DNA of 64,000 bases, from positions 124,001 through 188,000 of the forward strand of contig NZ_CP054022.1 of assembly GCF_005862305.2 (NCBI RefSeq), in the 5' to 3' direction. Below are positions 1-8,307 of the stretch, one piece after another. The DNA comes from Rhizobium indicum (GTDB lineage Bacteria; Pseudomonadota; Alphaproteobacteria; Rhizobiales; Rhizobiaceae). The translations under genes and the position numbers were made by a program. Below the pieces are notes generated by a model. The model made no database searches. It worked only from the letters and a program-made list of their open reading frames with translations, and had not been told where the DNA came from. Numbering within the stretch: position 1 is the first letter of the stretch; each line of letters begins with the position of its first letter.

Positions 1-355
1 GCTGTGGTTCGCTCGGTATCCATGTGTCGGATCTAGGGAGCAGACGGTCGGAGACAAGACGAGCCGCGAATTCCGCCCCGAAAGACGATATGCTTGCCCT
101 AATGATTTTGGACCACTTCACGACAGTATGTTGTTAAGTGTGTCACATCGGTTCAAAGTCTCACCTGTGCCGGGCCAAATTTACGGTTCGCCCCATCAAA
201 ACCTGCAGATTAACAGTCGTCTCGGTCCGCACGTGATCTCTCGCACGACAGAATCGCCTGCGTTGGCAATTTACCCGCACAGAACGTTACGGGCCTCGAT
301 GCTGAGTGCAACCCCTTCGGGAGTGTTGGGGGCGCAGATTTTATCGATTAAAAGG
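1..355. other. Intergenic region upstream of the siderophore receptor gene
   Basis: I see no convincing gene here. The only open frame of note (128-358, plus) has no ribosome binding site, no recognisable family and atypical composition. The right end carries the promoter and operator region of the receptor gene. The left boundary gene is outside the window. Confidence 0.5.
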
Positions 356-370
356 TGACTAAAATAATCA
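356..370 (+). promoter_or_regulatory. Iron-responsive operator (RirA-type IRO box) upstream of the TonB receptor gene
   Basis: The sequence reads TGA, nine bases (CTAAAATAA), TCA. This matches the TGA-N9-TCA dyad known as the iron-responsive operator bound by RirA in rhizobia. It lies 67 bp upstream of the preferred receptor start at 438 and would cover the ribosome binding site of the alternative start at 375, which argues for the later start. RirA binding is inferred, not shown. Confidence 0.7.
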
Positions 371-437
371 TCTTATGTTGACAAGGCCAATTTCGCTCCA
401 TAGGTTCCGCCCGCATCCGTGGCGTAGGGACCAAGCA

Positions 438-2609
438 ATGGCGCGTGTTTTTTTGAATGTTTCTAATAATGTATCGCGAATTTATAGAGATAGCCTGTTT
501 CTCACGACAGCGATCGTCCTGATCGGAAGTGCAGCATCGCCGGCTTCAGCCCAGAGCGTATCCGGAGATGCTGGCGCCACAACGCTGGAACCGATCGTCA
601 TTCAAGGCGCATCCTCTGATAGCAAGACCGACCGGACGTCCGTTGCCGCCAAGAACAGTTCGGCTGCGACCAAGATCAACACGCCGCTCGTCGAGACGCC
701 GCGTTCGGTCTCGGTGACCACCGAGAAGGAAATCGAGCAGCGTGGCGCCCAGAGCATCATCGAGGCCGTGCGCTATTCGGCCGGCGTGACGACCGGGCCG
801 AACGGCTTCGATCCGCGCTTCGACCAGATCTACATTCGCGGCTACAACGCCACGACGGTCGGTGACTATCGTGACGGCTTGCGCCAGCCCTACATCAACT
901 ACGGCACGTTCCGCACCGATCCCTATCAACTGCAGCGCATCGAGGTGATCAAGGGGCCGGTATCCGTTCTCTACGGCTCGGGATCGCCGGGCGGCCTCGT
1001 CAACAAGATATCGAAGCTTCCGACCGAAGAGCCGATCCGTGAAGTGGGTGTTTCCTACAGCACCAAGGATCGGGCTCAAGCGATGTTCGATTTCGGTGGG
1101 CCGATCAGCGAAGATAACGACGATTTCCTCTATCGCATCGTCGGCCTTGCCCGCCGCGGCGACACCAATTTCGATATTGCCGACGACCGCTACTTCCTGG
1201 CGCCGTCCTTCACCTGGAAACCGGACGAGGGCACCTCCTTCACGGTGTACGGCCTAGCGCAGGCCGACGAGACCGACTCGAATGTCGGCGCGATCACGAC
1301 CTCGGACGGGAGGATCCTCGACATCAGGGCGAGCGATCCCGACTATGACTACCAGAAGGTCAAGCAGCAGCAGGTCGGCTATCAGTTCGAGCATGAATTC
1401 GACAATGGCCTGACATTCCGGCAGAACCTGCGTTATTCGCAGCTCGATCTCAAGGCTCGCTACCTCGGCGTCTTGAGCTGGACGGACACTGTTGCGCATC
1501 GGTACCCGAATTCGATCCGCGACGAGATGAACGTCTTCCAGGTCGACAACCAGCTCGAGGCGAAGTTCGATACCGGCCCGCTTGCCCACACGATGCTGTT
1601 TGGGCTCGACTACACCAATCTCCAGTCGAGTTTTGGCTATGGCCTCGGAGCCGCCGATCCGGCATTCGACTTCGATATCGCCAATCCGACCTATGGAGTC
1701 TCGGGCGCTACCCCGGACTATAATTTCTTGGCTTCCGATGCCGATATGCGGCAGGTCGGCATCTACGCCATGGACCAGATCGAGGTCGGAAACTGGCGTT
1801 TCAACCTCGGCGGCCGGCAGACCTGGGTGAACCAGACGCGAGATGCGACTTTGCCCTCGGTCAGCTCGGAGGAGGTCGACAAGAATGCCTTCTCCGTACA
1901 GGCAGGCGCGCTTTATCTCTTCGACAACGGCATCGCGCCGTTCGTTTCCTACGCCACCTCCTTTGATCCGGTCACCAACCGGTCGAGAACCAACACAATT
2001 CTTCCGCCGACGAAGGGTGAGCAATACGAGCTCGGCGTGAAATACCAGCCTCCCGGCTCCGACATCCTGCTGTCGGCCGTCGCCTATCACATCGTCGAGC
2101 AGAACAAGCCGAGGCTCGCCGATCCGCTGACCTTTGCCTACGACTCCCAGGGCGAGGTGACCGGAAAGGGCATCGAGCTTGAAGCCCGCGCGGCAATCGC
2201 CGACGGTCTCGATATCATTGCGGCCTACACCTACAACGACTCCGAAGTGACCGGGGGCAACAACGTCGGAAATACTCCGGCCATCACCCCGACCCATATT
2301 GCCAGCCTTTGGGCAAACTACACTTTCCAGGAAATCAATCCCTTCAACGGTCTGTCGGTTGGCGCGGGCGTGCGCTACATCGGTGAGACTTGGACGGATG
2401 TGGCCAATACCTCGAAGAACCCTGCGACTTTCTATGTCGATGCATCCGCCTCCTATGATTTCGGCGCAGTCGACAAGAAATACGAGGGCCTGACGGCAGC
2501 CTTTGCCATCCGCAACATCGCCGATGAGCGCGAAACAGTTTGCGAAGAGGGCTTTTGCTATCTCGGCCAGGGCCGCAACATGACCGGCACCCTGAAATAC
2601 CGGTGGTAA
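438..2609 (+). CDS. TonB-dependent ferric-siderophore outer-membrane receptor (FhuA family)
   Basis: The 723-residue product is an outer-membrane ligand-gated channel that takes up a ferric hydroxamate with energy from TonB-ExbB-ExbD. The N-terminus has a signal peptide ending near ASA-QS, then a TonB-box-like LEPIVIQ stretch. A plug domain follows (ETPRSVSVTTEKEIEQRGAQ, IYIRGYN, RIEVIKGPVSVLYGSGSPGG), then a beta-barrel that ends in the aromatic residues YRW. The start at 438 is chosen because AGGGA lies 7 bases upstream; the in-frame ATG at 375 sits directly after the iron operator and adds an Arg/His-rich stretch unlike a signal peptide. The linked vbs genes suggest the ligand is ferric vicibactin, but substrate cannot be read from sequence. 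A FhuF-like reductase follows after 9 bp. Confidence 0.9.
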   Translation: MARVFLNVSNNVSRIYRDSLFLTTAIVLIGSAASPASAQSVSGDAGATTLEPIVIQGASSDSKTDRTSVAAKNSSAATKINTPLVETPRSVSVTTEKEIEQRGAQSIIEAVRYSAGVTTGPNGFDPRFDQIYIRGYNATTVGDYRDGLRQPYINYGTFRTDPYQLQRIEVIKGPVSVLYGSGSPGGLVNKISKLPTEEPIREVGVSYSTKDRAQAMFDFGGPISEDNDDFLYRIVGLARRGDTNFDIADDRYFLAPSFTWKPDEGTSFTVYGLAQADETDSNVGAITTSDGRILDIRASDPDYDYQKVKQQQVGYQFEHEFDNGLTFRQNLRYSQLDLKARYLGVLSWTDTVAHRYPNSIRDEMNVFQVDNQLEAKFDTGPLAHTMLFGLDYTNLQSSFGYGLGAADPAFDFDIANPTYGVSGATPDYNFLASDADMRQVGIYAMDQIEVGNWRFNLGGRQTWVNQTRDATLPSVSSEEVDKNAFSVQAGALYLFDNGIAPFVSYATSFDPVTNRSRTNTILPPTKGEQYELGVKYQPPGSDILLSAVAYHIVEQNKPRLADPLTFAYDSQGEVTGKGIELEARAAIADGLDIIAAYTYNDSEVTGGNNVGNTPAITPTHIASLWANYTFQEINPFNGLSVGAGVRYIGETWTDVANTSKNPATFYVDASASYDFGAVDKKYEGLTAAFAIRNIADERETVCEEGFCYLGQGRNMTGTLKYRW

Positions 2610-2618
2610 GGCACGGCA

Positions 2619-3401
2619 ATGGAGACAACCGGGGCGTTTCAGCGCCCGACCTTGATCGCTGACCATCCTGTCGCCCATCAGGCCGTCGACCTCGACGGTC
2701 TGGTGGGCGACAGCCCGTTCGCCTATTGCCGCGGCAAGCTGCTCAGGGCTCTCCCGCAGACGGGCATCGTTGTTTCCTGCAGGGATCTTTGCGACCGAGC
2801 GATCTTCGACGAGATCATTGGCCGATATGCGCAAAAATTTCCGGGCAGCGACCGTCGTGCGATCGTCTCGATGTGGACGCTCTATTATTTCAGCATGCTG
2901 ACGATTGCTCCGAGCGTCCATATGTTCGTGAACAGGATCGGGCTGTCGTTGGAGATCGACCGGCTTTTGCTCGTCTGCAACGAGCATACGGGCGAGCCGG
3001 AAGCATTCGTGATGTCCGGCAGGCCGGACGTGACGACTGACCCGGCCGGCGAGCTTCACCGGCTGATGCTCGGTCACGCCGAGCCCATCATCGCGGCGAT
3101 CGCCGCCAACGCCGGCGTCGCACCGAAGCTTCTCTGGAACAATGTCGCGGCCTATCTCTCCTGGATTCTGAAGGAGATCGCTCATCGCCATGAGCCCGTC
3201 CTCGTTGAAGGCGGCTTGGCGCTGCTGGAAGAAGCTCAATGGCCGGGCGGCGGGCGCAACCCGATGTTCGGCATGATCCGCATTGCGCGCCAGCAATGCG
3301 GGCTCGAATTCGTGCGCAGGAAAGTCTGCTGCCTGCGCTATAACCTGCCGGGCGTCGGCGGCTGCGGCGAAGCCTGCCCGCTGCCGGAGGGGCGCCACTA
3401 G
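2619..3401 (+). CDS. FhuF-like ferric-siderophore reductase with C-terminal [2Fe-2S] motif
   Basis: The 260-residue cytoplasmic protein ends with two adjacent cysteines (237, 238), ten residues, a cysteine at 249, three residues and a cysteine at 253. This is the FhuF hallmark that binds a [2Fe-2S] cluster used to reduce Fe(III) in hydroxamate siderophores and release the iron. The known E. coli motif is, as I recall it, CC-x10-C-x2-C, so the x3 spacing here is a variant. The gene follows the receptor by 9 bp and is very likely co-transcribed under the same iron operator. It belongs to the reductive, intracellular end of siderophore use. Confidence 0.82.
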   Translation: METTGAFQRPTLIADHPVAHQAVDLDGLVGDSPFAYCRGKLLRALPQTGIVVSCRDLCDRAIFDEIIGRYAQKFPGSDRRAIVSMWTLYYFSMLTIAPSVHMFVNRIGLSLEIDRLLLVCNEHTGEPEAFVMSGRPDVTTDPAGELHRLMLGHAEPIIAAIAANAGVAPKLLWNNVAAYLSWILKEIAHRHEPVLVEGGLALLEEAQWPGGGRNPMFGMIRIARQQCGLEFVRRKVCCLRYNLPGVGGCGEACPLPEGRH

Positions 3402-3484
3402 CTCCTATCGTCCACCGCGCGTAGAGACGGGTGCCCTGCGCGCCAGTTATTGCCAATGCGCGCCAAGCAGAAAGTCCCGTCGTC

Positions 3485-3976
3485 TCAAAGCGCAGTCTCA
3501 CCTGCCTGGACGCCGGCGAGTGGCTTGACCATGAACAGGCATGGATGGTCCTCGTGCCAGAGCTTTGCAAAGACCTCCGCCCGCACAAAGCCGTTCCGGT
3601 CATAGAAGCGCCGCGTCGCCTCGAACTGCGGTTCGTCGAGGCCGCGCGGGGCGAGCGTCTTGACCGTCAGCAGCCGCGCACCCGATTCATGGCCGAAACG
3701 CTCGGCCGCATCGATGAGATGGCGTCCGGCGCCGCGACCGTGATGTTCGGGTCGTGTCGCGATCAGCGCGATCTCGACGGCGCCGGGCGGGTGCGGCTTC
3801 AAAGCCATCAACGCGGTCACGACATCCGCTTCGACATAACCGAACACCGGCAGGTCTTCGATCGCCTGGGCACCCGCTTCGATAACCTCGGGTTCTGAAA
3901 ACCAGTCGGGCAAAGCCCCCATGATCGATCGGCAGAGCTCTGCCTTGCCGGTCAGGATCTCAATTGTTTTTCCCAT
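3485..3976 (-). CDS. vbsC: GNAT N-acetyltransferase, probable vicibactin acetyltransferase VbsC
   Basis: The 163-residue protein has a GNAT acetyl-CoA motif (IALIATRPEHHGRGAGRHLID, with the R-x-x-G-x-G/A type loop) and a C-terminal ATRRFYDRNGF segment typical of the fold. A strong GGAGG site precedes the ATG at 3976. It is divergent from rpoI and shares the iron operator at 4008-4022. In R. leguminosarum the vbsC acetylase gene is linked to rpoI and is iron-regulated but RpoI-independent, and this gene's position and operator fit that. VbsC acetylates the alpha-amino group of the hydroxyornithine unit. The identity rests on context, because the GNAT family is generic; an unrelated GNAT protein is the alternative. 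Confidence 0.6.
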   Translation of the reverse strand: MGKTIEILTGKAELCRSIMGALPDWFSEPEVIEAGAQAIEDLPVFGYVEADVVTALMALKPHPPGAVEIALIATRPEHHGRGAGRHLIDAAERFGHESGARLLTVKTLAPRGLDEPQFEATRRFYDRNGFVRAEVFAKLWHEDHPCLFMVKPLAGVQAGETAL

Positions 3977-4007
3977 TTTTCTCGCCTCCGATCGGTCGAT
4001 TTAAACT

Positions 4008-4022
4008 TGACTCCTGTTATCA
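4008..4022. promoter_or_regulatory. Shared iron-responsive operator between the GNAT gene and rpoI
   Basis: TGA, nine bases (CTCCTGTTA), TCA matches the RirA-type TGA-N9-TCA dyad. It starts 32 bp upstream of the GNAT start and ends 117 bp before the rpoI start. It overlaps a TTGACT hexamer (4007-4012) that could be the rpoI -35 element, with AT-rich -10 candidates near 4026-4036. One site could repress both divergent genes when iron is plentiful. Confidence 0.72.
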
Positions 4023-4139
4023 CCTTAAAATAGACACTGCAATCAAATCGTGTACTTTCCTCCAAAAAAGGAAGGCTAAGACCGAACCAGCCAGCAACGA
4101 CAGAGCCTGATTTTCCATTTGTAAAAAGGGTACAGGACA

Positions 4140-4799
4140 ATGCACACATTGCATCGTGATGTGAACGGAAATGCCGTGGTCAATGCCATGATCGAAAACA
4201 AGGATAAGCTCCTTAAAACGATTGAAAGCGTTGTCAAATCAAAGTCATATTCCGAGGATATCTTTCAAGATGGAGTCATTAAAGCCTATGGTGTCAAGAC
4301 CGACGACATTCGTTGCCCGATCGGCTACGCCTTCCGGATGGTCTACAATCTGGCACTCGATGAGAGCCGCCGGCGACGCCAGAAGATGAACAACCATAGG
4401 TCGATAGACCAGATTCAGGAGATTACGGCTCCCATCCCCACCGTGCTCGACCAGCTCGTCGCTGCCGAGACCCTGCGCAATGTGCTTGCCTCGCTCGAGG
4501 CGCTGCCGAAGCGAACCAACGATGCCTTCATTCGCCATCGCCTCAACGGCGTGCCGCAGAAGGATATTGCAGCCGAACTCGGCGTCTCAAGGACCCTCGT
4601 CAACTTCATGATCAAGGCGGCAGAGGAACATTGCCATCTGGCGATCGCCGAACCTGCTTCCCGCCCCGATCATGCGCACCGGCAGGAGCCTACCGTTTCG
4701 CTGCGTGCAGCGCCTGCTGCAAATCGCTCCACAGCAGTTCCGGCTCTTCCAGGCCAACGGCGAAACGAACCGTCTGCTCGCTCACGCCGAACCGGATGA
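4140..4799 (+). CDS. rpoI: ECF sigma factor RpoI (PvdS-like, iron-starvation sigma factor)
   Basis: The 219-residue product has sigma region 2 (SYSEDIFQDGVIKAYG and CPIGYAFRMVYNLALDESRRRRQ) and region 4 (LEALPKRTNDAFIRHRLNGVPQKDIAAELGVS), the layout of small ECF factors such as PvdS. Known RpoI directs transcription of vbsGSO and vbsADL in R. leguminosarum, and both operons are next to it here. The gene is probably repressed by RirA through the operator upstream. Its last ~37 codons lie antisense to the 3' end of vbsL and look Arg/Pro/Ala-rich, unlike a conserved domain. The start at 4140 has AGGA only a few bases upstream; Met codons at 4188 are an alternative. Confidence 0.88.
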   Translation: MHTLHRDVNGNAVVNAMIENKDKLLKTIESVVKSKSYSEDIFQDGVIKAYGVKTDDIRCPIGYAFRMVYNLALDESRRRRQKMNNHRSIDQIQEITAPIPTVLDQLVAAETLRNVLASLEALPKRTNDAFIRHRLNGVPQKDIAAELGVSRTLVNFMIKAAEEHCHLAIAEPASRPDHAHRQEPTVSLRAAPAANRSTAVPALPGQRRNEPSARSRRTG

Positions 4800-5877
4800 A
4801 GGAAGTCATCCGGTCGGGGATCTGCAACGCGACCTTGGCGGGGACCACCAGCGTTTCTGGTCCCCCCCAGCTGACACCGAGGCGGATGTCGCGAAGGCTA
4901 TTCACAAAACGTGCGACATCGATATCGGGATTGAGGTCGAAGGCAAACAGCCCGGCATAACCCGTCAGCGTCGCCCTTCCGGGATGTTCCTGGAATGCCG
5001 GGTGACGAACGCGTCCGATCGCAGAATGCTCCTTCAGCCGCCCGGCCAGCAAAAGCCCGCTGCGCTCATGCTCCTTGAGACGGACACGCAGCGTGCGCAT
5101 GCCGCGCAGCAGCAGCCAGGCCTCGAACGGTGACAGTTTGGCACCGACATAGGGGTAAGACGTTGAATTGATCCTGGCGATGGCCTCTTTCGAGCCGACG
5201 ACGACGCCGGCGACCGTATCGCTGTGACCGCCGAGATATTTCGAGGCGGCGTGAATGACGATATCGACGCCATGCTGGATCGGTTTCTGAAAGAGCGGCG
5301 TTGCCCAGGAATTGTCGATGATGGTGGTGACGCCGGCCTCCTTTGCCATGGCCGACAGCGCCGCAATGTCTTGAAGCTCGAAGACAAAGGATGTGGGGTT
5401 TTCAAGGTAGAGCAGCTTGGCACCCGACAGCGCCTTGCGGACCTCGTCGTGGTCGGCGGGATCGACGAAATCCACCGCGACACCGAGCCTGGCAAGCAGC
5501 TTCACCAGAAGGCGGTAGACATCGTTATAGAGATGGCGCACCGCAACGACCCGGTCGCCTGCCTCAACAAGGCTGAGAATTGTCGATGTAATGGCGGCCG
5601 TTCCGCTGGAGAAAGCCCGTCCATCCTCTGCGCCCTCGAGGCGGGCGACCAGCAGTTCGAATTCGCGAACCGTCGGATTGTCGCCGCGCGAATAGATGTA
5701 GTTACGCGTGCGTCCGGCAAAGACATCCTCCATCGCCTCGTAACTGTCGTAGGTGAAGAGCGACGTTTGGAAGATCGGCGGAGACACGGCGTTGAATGCC
5801 GCCGGATCGACAGGCGTAAAGAGATCGTCAGCGACCGCATGGGCGCCAAGGTCGTGCGGGTTGATCGACTGGTTCAT
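4690..5877 (-). CDS. vbsL: VbsL, PLP-dependent hydroxyornithine epimerase of the Cys/Met-metabolism family
   Basis: The 395-residue protein looks like a cystathionine gamma-synthase/beta-lyase: YSRGDNPT phosphate-contact motif, SSGTAAI, IDNSWATP with the PLP-ring aspartate, and the Schiff-base lysine in HAASKYLGGHSD (about K213). In vicibactin biosynthesis VbsL epimerises the L-ornithine unit to the D form, an unusual job for this fold. It is the last gene of vbsADL, five codon-less bases after vbsD. The ATG at 5877 is preferred over 5883 because AGAGG then sits at a normal distance. Its 3' end overlaps rpoI by 110 bp in convergent orientation. Without context it would be called a transsulfuration enzyme. 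Confidence 0.85.
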   Translation of the reverse strand: MNQSINPHDLGAHAVADDLFTPVDPAAFNAVSPPIFQTSLFTYDSYEAMEDVFAGRTRNYIYSRGDNPTVREFELLVARLEGAEDGRAFSSGTAAITSTILSLVEAGDRVVAVRHLYNDVYRLLVKLLARLGVAVDFVDPADHDEVRKALSGAKLLYLENPTSFVFELQDIAALSAMAKEAGVTTIIDNSWATPLFQKPIQHGVDIVIHAASKYLGGHSDTVAGVVVGSKEAIARINSTSYPYVGAKLSPFEAWLLLRGMRTLRVRLKEHERSGLLLAGRLKEHSAIGRVRHPAFQEHPGRATLTGYAGLFAFDLNPDIDVARFVNSLRDIRLGVSWGGPETLVVPAKVALQIPDRMTSFIRFGVSEQTVRFAVGLEEPELLWSDLQQALHAAKR

Positions 5878-5887
5878 GGTCATCCTC

Positions 5888-7309
5888 TCATGGACAAAAG
5901 CTGGGATATGGACGGATGGAGGTCAGATGATCGGCAGAGCGCTGCCGGAGCGCGCTGAGCGTCCTCGCCAGGCAGACGGCCGACAGCAGGCCGGACAGGG
6001 CAGAGGCCAGGAATATTGCCGCCAGCAAGCCTGAAAAGCCGAAGAACGGCGGCAGAAGAGCAAGCAGCGGAAAGAGAAGATAGCCATTCTGCGCCAGGCC
6101 GATGGCAACCGCCGCTTTCGGTCTGCCCTGAGCCTGGAAGAGGATCAACACCGTTTGCCGCAGGCCGAAAAACAGAAGGGGAAGATGGGTCGCGATGATC
6201 GCCTGCCCTGCGATCCCGATCACCACCGCATCGTCGGTGAAGAACGAGGCAAGCTCCTCGGAGAAAACGAGCGCCCCCAACCCGTATGCGCCGCTCACCG
6301 CACTTGTGACCACTGTCAGGATGCGGACTGTCGACAGCACTCGGGCCGTATCGCCTCGACCCCAGGCAAAGCTCAGGATCGACTGGGCCCCGAGTGAAAT
6401 GCCGATGACGGGGAGGGTTCCGACCGCCAGCAGCCGCAAGGCAATCCCGACGCCGGCGATGCCGGCTTCTCGGTGATAGGTGCCGGCAAGCGACACCATT
6501 GCCGCAATCGCGCCAGCGGTTGCGAGACTGGTCAGCGTCGTCGGCGCGCCCACAGCAAGGACAGGCCTGAGATAACCGATATCTCGCCACCGCCAGCCAA
6601 ACGTCAGCCGGACCGTCCCAAGTCGCCTGGCGTGGTAGGCAGCATAGATGCAAAGCGCGACGAGCTGCGACAGGATGGTTGCGATTGCAACGCCCTGCAG
6701 GCCGAAGCCGAAGCCAAAGATCATGATCGGATCGAGGATCATGTTCAGCGCAAAGCAGGCGACCAGCGTCCACATGCTGAAGCGGGCATTGCCCTCTGCG
6801 ATCGCCAGGAAATCGAGAATGATCTGCGCCATCGTCAGCGGCACCGAGACCGCAATGATCATCAGATAATGTTGCGCGAGCGGCTGAAGGGCAGGGGTGG
6901 CGCCGAACAGCAGCAAATCTGGAAATACGACTATTGCGATGGCACTTGCCGCGCCGAAAACGACGCCGGCAGCAAGACTGATCGAGGCAATGGCGCCGGC
7001 CCGGGATCGGTTGCCGGCTCCGAGCGTGCGCCCGACCTCGGTTGCGACACCGACGCCGATCCCCTCGCCGAAGGCGGCGATGAGCATCAGGATCGGCAGG
7101 ACGATCATGATCGCCGCGATCTGGTCTTCACCGATCATCCCGACGAAGATCATGTTGATCGTGTGATGGGCGGCGTTGATCGACAGGCCGAACATGGCCG
7201 GCAGGCCAAGCCGAAGCAGCAGCCTGAAAAGCTCAGGACTGGCAAGGTCTTCCGGTGCGAGACGCTGCCGTTTCCGGAAGCTGCCGCTGACGTCGCTCAT
7301 ATCGTTCAT
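5888..7309 (-). CDS. vbsD: VbsD, MATE-family efflux protein, probable vicibactin exporter
   Basis: The 473-residue integral inner-membrane protein has about twelve hydrophobic segments and typical MATE features (LGLPAMFGLSINAAHHTINMIFVGMIGED near the N-terminus, repeated halves). MATE proteins are cation-coupled antiporters; in the known vbsADL operon the middle gene encodes this membrane protein, so export of newly made vicibactin is the natural inference. The ATG at 7309 overlaps the vbsA stop as ATGA, showing translational coupling; an upstream in-frame ATG at 7324 is less likely. It is followed closely by vbsL. Confidence 0.85.
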   Translation of the reverse strand: MNDMSDVSGSFRKRQRLAPEDLASPELFRLLLRLGLPAMFGLSINAAHHTINMIFVGMIGEDQIAAIMIVLPILMLIAAFGEGIGVGVATEVGRTLGAGNRSRAGAIASISLAAGVVFGAASAIAIVVFPDLLLFGATPALQPLAQHYLMIIAVSVPLTMAQIILDFLAIAEGNARFSMWTLVACFALNMILDPIMIFGFGFGLQGVAIATILSQLVALCIYAAYHARRLGTVRLTFGWRWRDIGYLRPVLAVGAPTTLTSLATAGAIAAMVSLAGTYHREAGIAGVGIALRLLAVGTLPVIGISLGAQSILSFAWGRGDTARVLSTVRILTVVTSAVSGAYGLGALVFSEELASFFTDDAVVIGIAGQAIIATHLPLLFFGLRQTVLILFQAQGRPKAAVAIGLAQNGYLLFPLLALLPPFFGFSGLLAAIFLASALSGLLSAVCLARTLSALRQRSADHLTSIRPYPSFCP

Positions 7310-8295
7310 GATGCCGGCACCCACAGACGATCGCCGAAGAAACGCTCGCGGCCGAGCATCACCAGGAGTGCCCGCTTATGCGGAAAATCGAAATGCTTGA
7401 CCTTGGCAAAACCCGAACGGTCGAGGTTGCGGATCTGCTGTTCGTGACTGGCGCGGGGCTCGCCGACGATGCGCTTCGTGCGCGGATCGTCGAGGAAGAT
7501 GAAATGCATCAGCGAGGGAAGCCATGCGCTGATCCATTTCTTGCCACGATAGCCGGGCTCGCCGATCGCGACGTGCCATCCTCGATCATAGTCGTCGGCG
7601 TCGTAGAAGGGACCGAGCCGGTTCTCTTTCGCCCAATAGACTTCGAAATAGCCGAAGGGAATGTCTGCGAAACTGCCGATCAGCGGCAGGACATGCGGAT
7701 CTGCGATCCTTTCTTCCAGGATCTCCCGGTGCTTGTCGATCGAACCCGCATCCTCCCAGATCGTGTTGACCTGCTCATCGTTCATCCAGCGATGAAATGC
7801 TGCAAGATCGGTCTCCGGATCGGCCACCGTGAAGGTGATTTCCCGTTCCAGCCAGGGGATGAAACGCCTGTAGATCGTGCCCTTCGGCTTTGCGGGTCGA
7901 CGCGGATGATACCGGCCCGCGGTCATCTCCTGCACGGGCGGCAGCGGATAGGACAGCTGCGGCAGCCAGAGCGAGGGCCACTGCCACAGGATCGCCGAAT
8001 CAAGCCTTCCGCCTGCATCCGCAATATGCGGTGGAAGGCTTGCCTGATGCCCTTCGAAGACGACTGACGTGATCGAGCGATCTTCTGCCGTCACGGCTTC
8101 GGCGGCCGCCATAAGAAGCTCTGCCGATTGCACCGGATCGCCATGGTAGAAGGTCACCGACGCGATGCCGGCCTCGACCTCGAATGCGGCTTCGTGGTGG
8201 CCGTAAGCGGTCTTGAGGTGGATGAGATTGGGAGCGAGGCTGACGTAGCTGCGCGACTGCAGAGCGCGCCTTTGTTTGACGGCGTCGAAATCCAT
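7306..8295 (-). CDS. vbsA: VbsA, AlcB/IucB-type siderophore N-acyltransferase
   Basis: The 329-residue protein carries the AlcB/IucB-like GNAT module in its C-terminal half (FHRWMNDEQVNTIWED, LPLIGSFADIPFGYFEVYWAKENRLGPFY, ...DDYDRGWHVAIGE, KRIVGEPRASHEQQIRNLDRSGF). It transfers a (D)-3-hydroxybutyryl group from CoA to N5-hydroxyornithine, making the hydroxamate arm. The start at 8295 is fixed by AAGGAG six bases upstream; the in-frame ATG at 8400 lies on the other side of the promoter element and the 11-bp repeats and is rejected. It leads the vbsADL operon, probably under the minus-strand RpoI promoter at 8392-8415. Confidence 0.88.
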   Translation of the reverse strand: MDFDAVKQRRALQSRSYVSLAPNLIHLKTAYGHHEAAFEVEAGIASVTFYHGDPVQSAELLMAAAEAVTAEDRSITSVVFEGHQASLPPHIADAGGRLDSAILWQWPSLWLPQLSYPLPPVQEMTAGRYHPRRPAKPKGTIYRRFIPWLEREITFTVADPETDLAAFHRWMNDEQVNTIWEDAGSIDKHREILEERIADPHVLPLIGSFADIPFGYFEVYWAKENRLGPFYDADDYDRGWHVAIGEPGYRGKKWISAWLPSLMHFIFLDDPRTKRIVGEPRASHEQQIRNLDRSGFAKVKHFDFPHKRALLVMLGRERFFGDRLWVPAS

Positions 8296-8307
8296 GTTGT
8301 TCTCCTT

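Noticed and set aside
128..358. 76-codon open frame upstream of the receptor gene
   Set aside because: No ribosome binding site, no recognisable domain, and it runs into the iron operator.
1254..3398. Very long minus-strand open frame (714 codons) over the receptor and FhuF-like genes
   Set aside because: High-GC antisense shadow; the plus-strand products have clear domains, signal peptide and metal motif.
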